This document shows positions 1 through 11,060 of a stretch of 64,000 nucleotides of DNA, piece by piece. Below the pieces are notes generated by a model that made no database searches, had not been told where the DNA came from, and saw only the letters and a list, made by a program, of their open reading frames with translations. Position 1 is the stretch's first letter. Each line of letters starts with the position of its first letter. Source of the DNA: Nilaparvata lugens (taxonomy: Eukaryota; Arthropoda; Insecta; Hemiptera; Delphacidae); NCBI RefSeq assembly GCF_014356525.2, contig NC_052518.1:98343932-98407931 (forward strand). Direction: 5' to 3'. The translations under genes were made by a program, and so were the position numbers.

Positions 1-1023
1 AATCGACAGCAAAAAACAAAGGTTGAGAACCATATGAGTGCAGAGGGTTCCATGAAGTTTGGAATACCTCAAGGAACAGTTTTAGGACCAATTTTGTATT
101 CGATCTTTGCAAATGAGTTGTGCTCCATTCAAATTCAAGGTAGAGTTATAGCCTTTGCTGACGATACAGCACTCCTTTTTCAAGGAAAAAACTGGGAAGA
201 AGTGTTCCAAACAGCAGAGATAGAACTCACAAAAATCACTAGTTGGTTAAGAAATAACTTATTGTCATTGAATTCAGAAAAAACAAAATTTTTAGCTTTT
301 TCTTTAACAAATAGCACAAAACCACACATGACAACAATGAAGCTCCATAATTGTGATAGAAATTGTAACAATAATTGTAATTGCCCACTAATAGAACGCT
401 CTGACAATATAAAGTATTTAGGAATAATAGTAGATGATTCATTGAAATGGAACAAACACATAACATATACGACTGCCAAAATAAGGAAGCTTATATACAA
501 ATTCTATCAATTAAGGCGTATCATAGACAAAGAAATGTTAAAAACTGTATACTTAACATTAGTTGAATCTCTTTTAAGGTACGGTCTGTTAGTTTGGGGT
601 GCAGCTAACTTCAGTTTTATAGATCCATTATTTAAAACTCAAAAACGCATTTTGAAAATAATGGGAAACAGGGAAATCCAGTTTTCAACTGTAGAATTAT
701 TTATAGAAAATAGAGTACTCAGCGTTAGGCAATTGTATATATTGTTGTTATTAGGGTATATGAAAAAACATCAAAATAGGAACCATATCATAAATCATAG
801 CCATAATACTAGAATAAGAGAACGTTACAATCAAGAAGTACCAAGAATGAATACAGCGTTTGGGCAAAGATCACTAGGATATTTAGGGCCTACAATATCT
901 AATAGAATACCATTAGAAATCAAAGGAGAGGAAAATTTCAATAGGTTCAAAAGAAAAATTAGACATTGGTTATTCAGTATTGGGATACAAAGTAGTGAGG
1001 AACTAATAGTAAGTAGGATTTAG
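1..1023 (+). CDS. LINE reverse transcriptase, C-terminal half (partial at window edge)
   Basis: The frame is open from base 1, so the gene enters from outside the window; the first ATG at 34 is internal. It encodes the second half of a non-LTR retrotransposon RT. Motif B (GIPQGTVLGP) is at 61-90, the catalytic motif C (FADDTALLF) at about 154-180, the thumb-like segment YLGIIVDDSLKWNKH at about 415-460, and the C-terminal region with LLRYGLLVWGAA at about 571-606. These patterns match arthropod CR1/Jockey-type LINE ORF2 proteins. The stretch has no stop or frameshift up to the TAG at 1021, so this is the best-preserved LINE coding piece in the window. Upstream endonuclease and RT fingers are not visible. 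Product and general family are sure; the exact clade is not. Confidence 0.9.
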   Translation, partial: NRQQKTKVENHMSAEGSMKFGIPQGTVLGPILYSIFANELCSIQIQGRVIAFADDTALLFQGKNWEEVFQTAEIELTKITSWLRNNLLSLNSEKTKFLAFSLTNSTKPHMTTMKLHNCDRNCNNNCNCPLIERSDNIKYLGIIVDDSLKWNKHITYTTAKIRKLIYKFYQLRRIIDKEMLKTVYLTLVESLLRYGLLVWGAANFSFIDPLFKTQKRILKIMGNREIQFSTVELFIENRVLSVRQLYILLLLGYMKKHQNRNHIINHSHNTRIRERYNQEVPRMNTAFGQRSLGYLGPTISNRIPLEIKGEENFNRFKRKIRHWLFSIGIQSSEELIVSRI

Positions 1024-1354
1024 ATTTAAGCAGTATTCTTTTTAAATAAGGTAATTTATAATTATGTAGAAAATAGTACCTCGGTTTAGTATCTTTGTAC
1101 TAGGTGATGCTTAGGGTAATAGATATAGTTTTAGATTTTTGGAATTTTTGTATTATCTGTTGTAGCATAAATTAGTATTAATTTGATGATAACCTCGACA
1201 CATATATTATATAGTGAGGTATCATTTTTGTAAACATTGAATATTGTTATATTATTGAAAATATATGAAAAAAAATATGTAATGTATGAATTTATGAATA
1301 AACTCCTCTGGATGTGTCGTCCAACATCCAGAGAAATTATTATTATTATTATTA
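1024..1354 (+). repeat. LINE 3' UTR with terminal hairpin and ATT tail
   Basis: This AT-rich non-coding stretch follows the RT stop. It ends in a perfect 10-bp stem (1306-1315 pairs with 1324-1333, loop 1316-1323) and then an ATT-repeat tail at about 1336-1354. A 3' stem-loop followed by a short tandem tail is common for LINEs that end in microsatellites rather than poly(A); such a hairpin is often the template recognised by the element's own RT. I take 1354 as the 3' end of the first LINE. Confidence 0.7.
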
Positions 1355-1655
1355 TATAGATACCAAGCTAATATTGCGGTTGCTTTGATCACTTTGCAAT
1401 CACTTTTTATTCATAATGGTAGTTTATGTAGTCAGCATATTCTTCCCATGACGTATAATTTCACAAGATGTATTAGTAATGAGTTCATACGGCGCTTTCC
1501 AGTGTATTGCCCAAATAGTATAACTATTACAATTAGCGATATGAAAAGGTTTTGCAAAATAATTAAGTTTTCAGGTGAATCAATTACCGTGACGCTTCAT
1601 AGGCTTGTTTTTTGTTATCAAACTACCTATTGTATAATAAATCTTGTAACTTACA
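1355..1655 (+). other. Junction / 5' leader of second LINE
   Basis: This is the spacer between the ATT tail of the first LINE and the endonuclease ORF of the second. A 92-codon open frame (1385-1663) has no recognisable domain and no ORF1 features such as zinc knuckles or a coiled coil. Either the second LINE is 5'-truncated and has lost ORF1, or this is its 5' UTR. Confidence 0.4.
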
Positions 1656-3041
1656 ATGACTGAACTAAGTAACGATATATTTAATTACACTCAGCATAAC
1701 AACATTGTAATTGTACAACAAAATATTCGTAGTATTAGAGCTAATTTTGATGCTTTCAGCCTCCAACTCGAAGTTTTAGAAAGGATACCAGACATAATAA
1801 TTTTAACCGAGATATGGGTTGACGAAAATGAGATAAGCCAGTATTATTTGACTAATTATGAGGTTCATTTTAAGTGTAATAATTCAAATAGAGCAGGAGG
1901 AGTGGCAGTGTATGTATCGGATAGGCTGTCTTGTGTTGGTCTTAATGATTGCAATATGATTAGGCCTACAGCAGATTGCAAGCACTTAGTGTTATCGTTA
2001 TCTCACACAAAAATCGACTTACTGGCTATCTACAGATACCATAACTTTTCCGAAGAAGCGTTTACTAGAGAACTGGTCACTTCGATAAAGCTTATCAAAA
2101 ACTCTAATTTAATTATTAAAGGTGACATGAACCTCAACATCCTGGAACAAAATAGGAACTCTGATTCTTATTTAATTAACATGGCTAGTCTCGGATTTAA
2201 ATCCCTAATCAATGAACCCACTCGTGTCACTAACACTTCCAAAACTTGCATTGACCACGCATTCGTTAGAGACAAAATTAATAGTAGACTAAGTTATAGT
2301 TCTAAAGTTATTCAGACATCTATAACTGATCATTGGATGACTGTCCTTTGCATAAAAATGAATGAAAGGGAAATCTATCAAAAATTAAATGAGTCTAAAA
2401 GAGTAGAAGAAACTAAATTTATAGCACTGATAGAAAACGTGGATTGGAGTGACATATTTTTATGTCCTACCGTTTCACAAGCTGTAGAGAAATTTATTTA
2501 CAAAATTAAATGTTGTATTGATCAATCTTATAGTACACAAAAAAATAATAAAAAACTTTTAAAACCATGGATGAATGTAGAGCTAAAACATGAAATTGAT
2601 AAGAAGAATAGATTGTATAAATTGTATAGGCAACAGCCAGAAAATACTAATCTTAAGCGTGAATTTAACATACAAAGAAATAACTTAATAAACAAAATAA
2701 GATTTAAAAAACAGGCATATTACTCTGCTGAACTTGAAAAGAATATGACTAACAGCAAAAAACAATGGGCAATAATTAAAGACTTGACTGGTGAGAAGAA
2801 GATTAATAAATCTATAACACTCAGCGATGAAGCAGGGTCCCTAATAACATGTGATAATGAAGTAGCACGAATGTTTAATGATCACTTTTGCACTATAGCT
2901 GATGGTTTAAGAGAACAAATTATGTGTGATAATAATCAAATAAATAATGCATTCAAGAAGTATGAGAAAAATTTCCAAAGCAATAGAATAATTAAATTAA
3001 TTCGATCTTTTTCTACCCGACGACCGAAGTGGAGATCTTGA
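1656..3041 (+). pseudogene. LINE ORF2, endonuclease and linker part
   Basis: This is the N-terminal part of a LINE ORF2 with an apurinic-like endonuclease domain that would nick target DNA. Motifs in order are NIRSIRANFD (residues ~23-32), LTEIWV with the catalytic Glu (~50-55), GGVAVYV (~80-86), GDMNLNI (~155-161, normally GDFN) and TDHWMTVL (~223-230, normally SDH). The domain thus looks nearly intact. A basic linker (KPWMNVELKHEI, KKQWAIIKDLTGEKK) leads toward the RT. The reading frame ends at 3041 with a run that is off-frame relative to the RT. The true continuation lies in the next frame, so one indel sits at about 2985-3012, next to a T-run. Start chosen at ATG 1656, 18 codons before the first endonuclease motif. 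Confidence 0.85.
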
Positions 3042-4153
3042 ACATCATATCAGAACTCCAAAATAATAAATCACCAGGATACGACAATATAACACCATCA
3101 CTAATAAAATCTATAGCACACTATATCATTGATGTCCTAGTATTTATATTTAACCTAAGTTTAAGTACGGGTGAATTTCCTGCGGAGTTTAAAAAAGCTG
3201 TAGTTATTCCCTTATTTAAAAAAAATAACAGAATGCAGGCTACAAATTATAGACCAATTTCGTTGTTGTCAGTATTTTCTAAAATACTCGAGAAAATTGT
3301 TAAGAGCCGGGTCACGAATTTCCTGGAACAGCATACAGGTTCAGCAATCATGGAACTGATGTCAGGGGTATATGATAGTATCAACGAAAGAAAGTCATGT
3401 GCTGCATTGTTTGTTGACGTCATGAAAGCCTATGATATGGTTGACCATGATATTTTATTAGATAATATGTATCGAGCAGGAATAAGAGGCATTGCACACA
3501 AATGGTTCAGATCCTACCTCACTGGTAGACTGCAGCAAACTAAGGTTAATAGCAGTGTAGTCAGTGATTTTAGTGAATTGAAAATTGGAATACCACAGGG
3601 ATCAGTGTTATCGGGTTTACTTTTTTTAATCTATGTGAATAACTTATGTAATGGTACTTTCAAGGGAAACTTGGTTGCATTTGCTGACGACACTGCACTC
3701 CTTTATAAATCAAATTCATTAGCTGAACTACAAGAAGACATGCAGAACGACGTCAATGCACTTAGATGGTGGTTCACTCGGAATATGATGGTAATGAGTC
3801 CTAAAACAAAATTTATCATATTCAAACTAAGAAAAGATGTCCAATTTCCCTCCCCACTCAAGTACCATAACATCAAATGCTCCTTACTTGCTGACTGCGA
3901 TTGCATGGACCTTGAACAGGTCAAGAGCATGAAGTACCTGGGTGTGTGGGTGGATAATAGAATCAGTTGGCATGAACACACAAGATATGTCAAGAAAAAA
4001 TTGTTGAAATATGTAAGGATATTTTATCTTCTTAGGACTGTTTGTAATGCGGAACTGATGAGAAGGATCTACTTCGCTCTCATTAACTCGAATTTTGAGT
4101 ATGGCCTGGAAGTTTGGGGGGGAGCATATATAAGGCAGCTTTACAACCAATAA
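3029..4153 (+). pseudogene. LINE ORF2, reverse transcriptase part with internal deletion
   Basis: This segment continues the same LINE in a shifted frame; the GTG at 3029 is not a real start. RT motifs are NNKSPGYDNITPSLIKS, TNYRPISLLSVFSKILEK, motif A FVDVMKAYDMVDHDI, motif B GIPQGSVLSG, and the catalytic FADDTALLY at about 3679-3705. Between FLEQHTG and SAIMELMSGVYDS (about 3323-3372) the usual fingers segment carrying the QFGFR-type motif is missing, an in-frame deletion of about 15-20 residues. Motif B also has SGLLF in place of the usual SPLLF or GPLLF. The frame is lost again at a run of seven Gs (4116-4122). The enzyme is unlikely to be active. Confidence 0.85.
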
Positions 4154-4530
4154 TTATCCTACAGAAATCATTCATAAGAATTATGTCTTATAGAAGTAGA
4201 TATGATCACTCTGCACCGGCTTTCAATGAACTCAGAATACTGCCAATCAGAAACTTGTATATCTATAAAACACTAAAGCTTTTTTTCGATCGGAGTGGAG
4301 AAATGCGGTTGATTAATACGCGCAGGGTTGGGAGGAATCAGCTAGATGTGCAAGTCCCTAAACCAAACCTATCTATTTTTAAAAAATTCTTCTCATACCT
4401 GGCACCAACATTTTTTAACAAGCTCCCTGTTAATATAAGAGGATGCAGGCAGAAGACATCCTTCTGTAGTTTATTGCACAAACACCTGATTCACGAAGAT
4501 GTATCAAAGTATTATGACAACATTGTGTAG
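4114..4530 (+). pseudogene. LINE ORF2, C-terminal part
   Basis: This is the third-frame continuation of the LINE, past the G-run at 4116-4122. It encodes the C-terminal region (SFIRIMSYRSRYDHSAPAF, ELRILPIRNLYIYK, FFNKLPVNIRG) typical of LINE ORF2 ends of the CR1/Jockey group, and it stops at 4530. The frame change at a homopolymer could be a real mutation or a sequencing-length error. Confidence 0.8.
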
Positions 4531-5226
4531 TAGAGCTGCAGGGTACATTATGACTGCACTAATCAAAAATTAAAAGGTACAAAATTGTTATAATCTACTC
4601 TAACAATAATGTTTTTCTAATGGCTGTTAAGCATAAAAAATCTATTGAACTTGTAATACTATTATGTAATCTATTGGGCAATGTTATTAGTTTCCTTTTT
4701 GTAATGTTCAACTGATGCTGAAGTTTTCTTTCTTTTTTTTCTTTGCTTTTGTCGTTTCAGTTTTTTAACTTCTTTCCTTTGTTCTTTTGTTTTTGTATTG
4801 TTCAATTATTGTAACAACTTTTTTATCTGCCCAAACAGGTTCAGTAACCTTTGGGTTTATTTTCCAGTGTAAAGATCTTTTGTATTTCTCTTTTCAGGGT
4901 ATGTTAGCTATTTCAAGCGATTTTTTTGTAATCAGAAGTTAATGCATGCTCTGAAAGATGTGTAAGTTATGTTAAAAATGGAATTTGAATAAATCATAAA
5001 ATTATTTTATCACTAATCTCATTGCCTACACGCATGTAGCAGACTTGTCATATTATGTAATTGGAAAGACATATCAATATTAACTTCGTTTACAGGCTTA
5101 TTGTATGGTTTTTATTACTTACCAAATTCTATATAATAAAAACAACATGAAAACTTGTAGTGTCCTTTATTATTTAAAATATTAGCCTACAACAACTAGT
5201 TTCGACCATAACTTAGTTGAAATTCT
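4531..5226. other. Non-coding; 3' UTR of second LINE and unassigned DNA
   Basis: AT-rich sequence with T-rich runs (4730-4800). A clear tail for the second LINE was not found; GAATAAATCATAAAATTA near 4987 could be its 3' end. No gene is seen. Confidence 0.4.
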
Positions 5227-5375
5227 ATATTGAATGAAAAAGACTAAGAAATTGTCAAAAAACCACTGATTTATTGATAATTAGAAAGACCGGTTTCGGT
5301 TATTACACCATTGTCTTTCTAATTATCAATAAATCAGTGGTTTTTTGACAATTCTTAGTCTTTTTCATTCAATAT
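5227..5375. repeat. Snapback MITE-like repeat, copy 1
   Basis: This is a nearly perfect 149-bp hairpin: the 64-bp left arm (from 5227) is matched in reverse by the right arm ending at 5375, around a short loop containing GGTTTCGGTTATTACACC. The same sequence recurs inside the large palindrome at 57.0-58.0 kb and in diverged form at 31.85 kb, so it is a dispersed family. It has no coding capacity. Confidence 0.8.
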
Positions 5376-6669
5376 GAATAATTACCACAATATCAACTTC
5401 TCAACTACAAAAAAAAATTCTATATCTATAAACCAGATATATTTTTGAGATTTAGATGTTGGGAGTTCGTCTAGATATCGCAGATATTTTGGGACTTTTC
5501 CATCAGGATTCATATTCAACGGCTAAATTCTTTTCATAAACTTAAAGTATGAAAAACCGAATTCTACTAGTTAAATCAGGATCAGAAAGCCTCTATTCTC
5601 AATTACTATTGAAGATCTCTCAATCACAACTGCATACTAAGCTCGATGCGAAAAATAAACTTTTTGAAAACTTGTGCTCTATTAAAATGTCGCGCGGTAC
5701 TGAACACTTTCAATCTTCTATACCTGCTTCCTGAAGACTACTGGCAAAAATAGATTAGCACAACTAGTTTTATACATTGAAAGAATAAGACGTTGATATT
5801 GTCAATATCACTATATTATCACTTTATACCATTATAGTGGTATTGACAACATCAATTATTCTTTCATCAGACAACATCATCGTCTTATTCTTTTAATTAT
5901 GGAGAAATACCTCAACATCTCATACCATACAATCTAATTATAGTTTTATACAATTGAATGAATCATTTAGGCTGAAACGTCATATTGGAATTGGAAAGCA
6001 TTTCTCCAAAATTTCTTCAATTTGTGAGCTTATTTTAGGTTTTCTCTTATTACAGAATAACCCCGGTTAACCGAAATAAATTGGAGGGGGGAGAGCCATT
6101 TCGGTTGATCATTTTTCGTTTAAAACACTCAGTGTAATAGTCTTAAAACATTATAATACATTTATATGTATTTATTCCAGTAACAAAAAGTGCTATATTA
6201 CATCAGAAAATTATATGAACTGAAAAACCGAAACCTCGGCAGCGTAACTTCCTATTTCAAAAGTAAATAAAACTCTTTGTATTGATCAGAAAGTTTGTAT
6301 TCATTTTTTGTAATGTAGACACATATATAAAGTTTTGTTTCAATTAGTTTTGAATATCAAATCAAGTAGGTGACATTGCCCATTCACCATACACTGAGTA
6401 AACCGATTTCTGGCGTTTGTCATGACTCCTGCCAGCATTGCAGGCGTTAGATAGATAGATAGATCGATCGATTTAATTCTTTTGCTATCGGACCATACAG
6501 TCATCAGCAACGTCAATAGAATATTCATAACACTACACTTAATTGATTATAAAGAATGTGTGAAAAACTCCTCCAAAGAATAGAAGGGGTTTGCACGCAG
6601 AAGATCAAATAGTGATTTGCCGAACAAAGAGGTAATAATTTTTTATTGACCCTGGCAACCTATTATGTT
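5376..6669. other. Non-coding with a diverged hairpin
   Basis: A second, more diverged inverted repeat lies at 5775-5867 (stem with AAAGAATAA / TTATTCTTT ends). A GATA/GATC-rich run is at 6451-6470. The 61-codon frame at 5549 has no recognisable domain. No gene is seen. Confidence 0.5.
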
Positions 6670-6790
6670 TAGCCATTCCATCCCTGATATTGGTCTTTAA
6701 ATCTTGTGGGTGCCCTTGGACGGTTTATATAATCAACGGATTTCAATAACCCCCATAGAAAAAAATCACAAGGGTTCAAATCGGGAGATT
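6670..6790 (-). pseudogene. Tc1/mariner (IS630-like) transposase fragment
   Basis: Read on the minus strand, about 37 codons contain SPDLNPCDFFLWG followed by KSVDYINRP. This is the segment around the third catalytic acidic residue of IS630/Tc1/mariner-type transposases. The frame ends at a TAG-like stop near 6670, and upstream sequence (6791-6850) only weakly continues the similarity. It is a short relic of a cut-and-paste transposon. A related C-terminal segment, in better condition, lies at 35.5-36.2 kb. Confidence 0.6.
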
Positions 6791-8210
6791 GGGCTGGCTA
6801 CTCCAAATCGCTCTAGTTGAGATGAGATGTCCTGGAAAGTGTTCTCTCAATTTAAGTTACGTTCAGAAAGTTCCTGCACAATTGTCATTTTGTATAGATG
6901 ACAATGGAGATCATCATGAGGAATTCGTCTCACAGAACGATTGGAAAGTGGAAAGTCCAACAGCAGATGCATGAATGCGCGTAGAACGCTGTGACGATCG
7001 CAACATTGAAACTCTCACTGCCTAATGTTCTCAGGTGACCTAATGGGCCGAGGGACTTCAGTTCTTCGTCTTGTCTCACATGCAGTTTATCTGAATGTAG
7101 TGACCCATGTAAAAATTGATGTTCGGTCCGGGACAGTAGCCAAAGAACAAATGTTTCTCAACAAGATGGAAGAGGTAGGGTAGAAAACTGCAGCTATCTT
7201 GCACTAGATCTGAAAATGAAGCAGATTCACCCTTTTGAGCCCCCAGACCACCCAGACAAGAACACTTGTGGCTTACTGCGTTGTTGGGAAATAATGCACA
7301 GCTGTGACTTGCTTTGATCCCAGACTGCCAGACATCCACCACCTTCGTCTACTCCACAACCTCCATTGGTCGATCTACCTACTCCCAGACAAAACTTATA
7401 CAGACTGAGAACTTATACAGATTATTAAGATTGTTAATTCTATGCTTCTACCAAAGAAAAGGTATATTTTCAACACGAAAATTTATCCTTTCCCTCATGT
7501 AAACAGTTCATTTGTTTACATGAGGGGAATGATAAATTCTAGTGAATAACATCTAACGACCACACGTGTAGTCATTGAACTACAGTAGTACTGTATTTTA
7601 TTCTTTAGGACTACTCTTAAATATAAATAAAAATTAGAAATCCAAGTACCCTTTTAAAATTGTTCAAATCATGACATGTTTCGGCTATAAATGTCCATAA
7701 TATCCATTATCAATAGATCGGAAAATGAATAAATACAGTCGAACCTCTGTATAACAAAGTCGATTATCCCGACAAAAAACTCGCTGCAGAGTTATTCGTT
7801 ATTGAGAGGTTGTTCTGTCAAGAAAACTTCCACAATCTTATGGATCTTGTAATATCGTATCACGGTGGTAAATAAATGAATATGGGACATACATTTATTT
7901 CCAAGAAGCTTGATTTGTACTATTAGTTGAGTTTAATCAACGTACTCAGTAGCAATATTTTTCAACTCCATTACAAAAGTTATTTTACTAATTTTTACAC
8001 TACTGTTAGATTGAACACAAAATATGGTAATTTTGTCAATAGCTTCACTATAAATACTATAATAACTCAACTTTCCTCTTTTTTACTTTCTTGCCCTATT
8101 ACCATAGGTAAGGAAAGTATTGCTTTCCAAAAAAAATTAAGGTACCCTGATTTCGAAATTTCTATACGTTTCAAGGTCCCCTGAGCCCAAAAACATGATT
8201 TTTGGGTGTT
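6791..8210. other. Non-coding with hairpin and pogo-like end
   Basis: A hairpin with a 26-28 bp stem lies at 7477-7539. At 7736-7830 the sequence CAGTCGAACCTCTGTATAAC resembles terminal inverted repeats of pogo/Tigger-type elements. Short frames here show no domain. Confidence 0.4.
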
Positions 8211-8278
8211 GGTCTGTGTGTGTGTATGTGTGTGTGTGTGTATGTGTGTATGTGTGTGTGTGTGTGTGTATGTCTGTG
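8211..8278. repeat. GT microsatellite
   Basis: This is an interrupted TG-dinucleotide run with TATG variants. It directly precedes the 165-bp tandem array and may have grown with it. Apparent His-Thr-rich frames on the minus strand are artefacts of the repeat. Confidence 0.9.
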
Positions 8279-8393
8279 AACACGATAACTCCATTCCTAA
8301 TCAACCGATTGACTTGAAATTTTAAACTTAAGGTCCTTATACCATGAGGATCCGACAATAAGAAATTCAATAAAATTCAAATCAAGATGGCGA

Positions 8394-9055
8394 AAAAATG
8401 GCGGATAATTACTAAAAAACCATTTTTTCACGTTTTTCTCGAAAACGGCTCTAACGATTTTCTTCAAATTCATACCATGGATAGCTATTTATAAGCCCTA
8501 TCAACTGGCATGAGTCTCATTTCTGGGAAAATTTCAGGAGCTCTGTAATATTCTTGAGAAAAATGGCGGATAATGACGAAAAAACCATGTTTTTCACGGT
8601 TTTCTCGAAAACGGCTCTAACGATTTTCTTCAAATTTATACCATCAATAGCTATTTGTAAGCCCTATCAACTGGCATGAGTCTCATTTCTGGGAAAATTT
8701 CAGGAGCTCTGTAATATTCTTGAGAAAAATGGCGGATAATGACAAAAAACCATGTTTTTCACGGTTTTCTCGAAAACGGCTCTAACGATTTTCTTCAAAT
8801 TTATATCATAGATAGCTATCTATAAGCCCTATCAACTGGCATGAGTCTCATTTCTGGGAAAATTTCAGGAGCTCCGTAATATTATTGAGAAAAATGGCGG
8901 ATAATGACTAAAAACCATGTTTTTCACGATTTTCTCAAAAACAGCTCCAACGATTTTTTTTCAAATTCATACCCTGTATAGTTATTTATCAGATCCATCA
9001 ACTGGCATGAGTCTTTTTTCTGGGAAACTAATGGGGAGTCCACCCTATCCTTGAG
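8394..9055. repeat. 165-bp tandem array, about four units
   Basis: The landmark GCGGATAAT occurs at 8401, 8566, 8732 and 8897, so the period is 165-166 bp. Each unit carries CTCGAAAACGGCTCTAACGA, GGCATGAGTCTCATTTCTGG and AGGAGCTC. The last unit decays after about 9010. Units differ by a few substitutions each. The array is non-coding and flanked by a TG microsatellite. Confidence 0.9.
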
Positions 9056-9572
9056 AAATGGACTTTGTAACCACCATCTCGTGCATGAGGTAGGTAGGTA
9101 GGTAGAGCAGTTTATAAAAAGTACACAGTCATAGTCAAGATATTTCATCTGTAGAACAGCTGTTTTGACGACTTTAAAAAAATCATCTAATTTCACAATT
9201 TACAAGAAGGAAAAAGTACTCTGAAAACAATAATTATATATACACATATACAGTAGTCTGATCGTAGTTGCAAATAATATGTTGCCGCCAATAATTGTCA
9301 TGATGTTATTCCCCTAAATTATTCTCGTTTGAGAATGAGGCTTACAGTTCAATGAGCAAGGAAAGTTGTGTGAGTGTACCACACCAGATTTTTAATGTTT
9401 TATATGAGAAAGTGAGTAATTTTCGGTTGAATTCTGCACTTGAATAAAACTTTACGTTCAATAAACGACTCACATTATATTCAAATAGTCGAACATATGA
9501 GATATATGAGATAACTATGAGATATAGATCAAGTTGTGGAATAAATATTGTAGGAAATGATGTAAGCTTCAA
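9056..9572. other. Non-coding, nothing recognised
   Basis: A GGTA/GTAG run lies at 9086-9104. Minus-strand frames at 8924-9196 and 9342-9605 have no recognisable domain. Confidence 0.4.
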
Positions 9573-10089
9573 TCTATATATAAAGGCGAAATGGCGCTCA
9601 CTCACAGAACTAAAAATCTACCGGACCAAAAACGTTCAAATTTGGTAGGTATGTTCAGTTGGCCCTTTAGAGGCGCACTAAGAACGGATTTGGAAAAATT
9701 TCCAATGATACGCCCAAAATCTGCGTTTTTCCAGCGTTTTCTCAGCCTTATCGAGAACAAATGAGCAGAAAATGTTCAAATTTAGTACAGAAGCTCAGCT
9801 AGGGTGTAATAATGTTCTGTTAGAAGGAATCAAAATTAGCGGTTTTTTGCGTTTTCTCAGTTCTTCCATCAAGTAATAGACAGAAAATGTTCAAATTTGG
9901 TACAGAGGTTTAGCTAGGGTCTAAAAATATTATGATGAGATGACTTTAATATTTCATCAAAGATACGCCCAAAATCAGCGTTTTTCTCAGCTTTTCTGCG
10001 TTTTCTCAGTACCGTACTTTGACTTTCTGATGGAATGAAGCATGCTCAAATGAAAAAATAGAGGCGAGCGAAGCGAGCCTGACGGCTAG
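9573..10089 (+). mobile_element. Helitron-like non-autonomous element, family A copy 1
   Basis: The element begins TCTATATATAAA and ends in GACGGCTAG. The base before it is A and the base after it is T, the insertion pattern of Helitrons. Just before the CTAG end is a small AGCC/GGCT stem. A second copy (30145-30668) has the same ends and the same interior landmarks (CTACCGGACCAAAAACGTTC, CAGTTGGCCCTTTAGAGGCG). It has no Rep or helicase coding capacity. Confidence 0.75.
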
Positions 10090-11060
10090 TTTAATATAGA
10101 ATAGTCCTATCCGTACAGTGTATGGTTTTCGAGTTGTATGCGAGGAACCAAAAATTGGTAGCTTAGAACCACCCCCACCCAGTTAGCGCATTGGGTAAGG
10201 GTGGGGATTTTTGATATGTTAACCTAAATAGAACTGTGGGTCAGAAATTGTTTTCTAAACTGACCTTTATTGAGCATTCATTGCTTGGACTAATATTGCA
10301 CTTCTTTTCCATATTTTGCCCTTTCATTCTTGCATGATATTCCAAGTTATTCTATACTTTCTTTACTATGAGAGGTCAATACTGTCGCTCAGTTGATATC
10401 ATCGATCAGTGTGGTTACCAATTCGCTTTTTAATATGAAATCGGGTACCGATGAAGCTTTAATGATATTATTATGATTTTTGAATCGTGATCGTGGTAAT
10501 GTGGAATTGAATTAGGAATTTATCGCGAATTGTAACATTTTGAGTATTTGTGCTAAATATATCCATGGATTTTTTGGGTTTCTTTCTTATAACTCCCTTC
10601 TAGATATACTCCCATAGGTATAAAAATTGTGTTCCAGATATTTCGACCAAATTACATTGTCAAATGATCTATTGTTGATGTATTGAGAATTTCACTTTCA
10701 ACACTAAAGCTACTATTACAGTTGATGGAAAGCTTAAAATGATGAAATATTCATCAAACTGAAGAGAATTTAATCAATCCTCTACAACCCAACGTTCAGT
10801 ACTTATTTATCCGATGCATTGTTGTTGAGTAATAAGCCCTGAAAGTTCAAAAAGTTGGAAGAAAAACTGTATTTTCAAAGATTTCACACATCTAAAACTA
10901 GATATCTGGAAAACTAAAGGACATTTCACAAAACTCTACTGAAAAAAACTTGTAGGAAATTTATCTAGCTTCATTTTTGTTCAGTTAGTCATGTCGCTGA
11001 AATGCATTGTTTCCAAGATACATGCGTGCAAGCCAGAAATGTGTCACAATGTATTTCGTG
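10090..11060. repeat. Dispersed repeat H, first copy
   Basis: The landmark GGGTGGGGATTTTTGATATG at about 10199 reappears as a variant at about 12383 and about 12900. The sequence after it (GAAATTGTTTTC..., ...AACACTAAAGC...) is also paralleled at 12445-12600. The three copies enclose the GC-rich island at 11.06-12.34 kb. Non-coding. Confidence 0.55.

Noticed and set aside
1385..1663. 92-codon frame before the LINE endonuclease as a possible ORF1
   Set aside because: No zinc knuckle, RNA-binding or coiled-coil feature; better read as leader or flanking DNA.
5227..5375. Snapback hairpin as a miRNA precursor
   Set aside because: The same sequence is dispersed (57.4 kb, 31.9 kb) and the stem is far longer than a miRNA hairpin; a MITE-like repeat fits better.
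8067..8370. Two minus-strand frames rich in alternating His and Thr
   Set aside because: They are translations of the TG microsatellite and carry no other protein feature.
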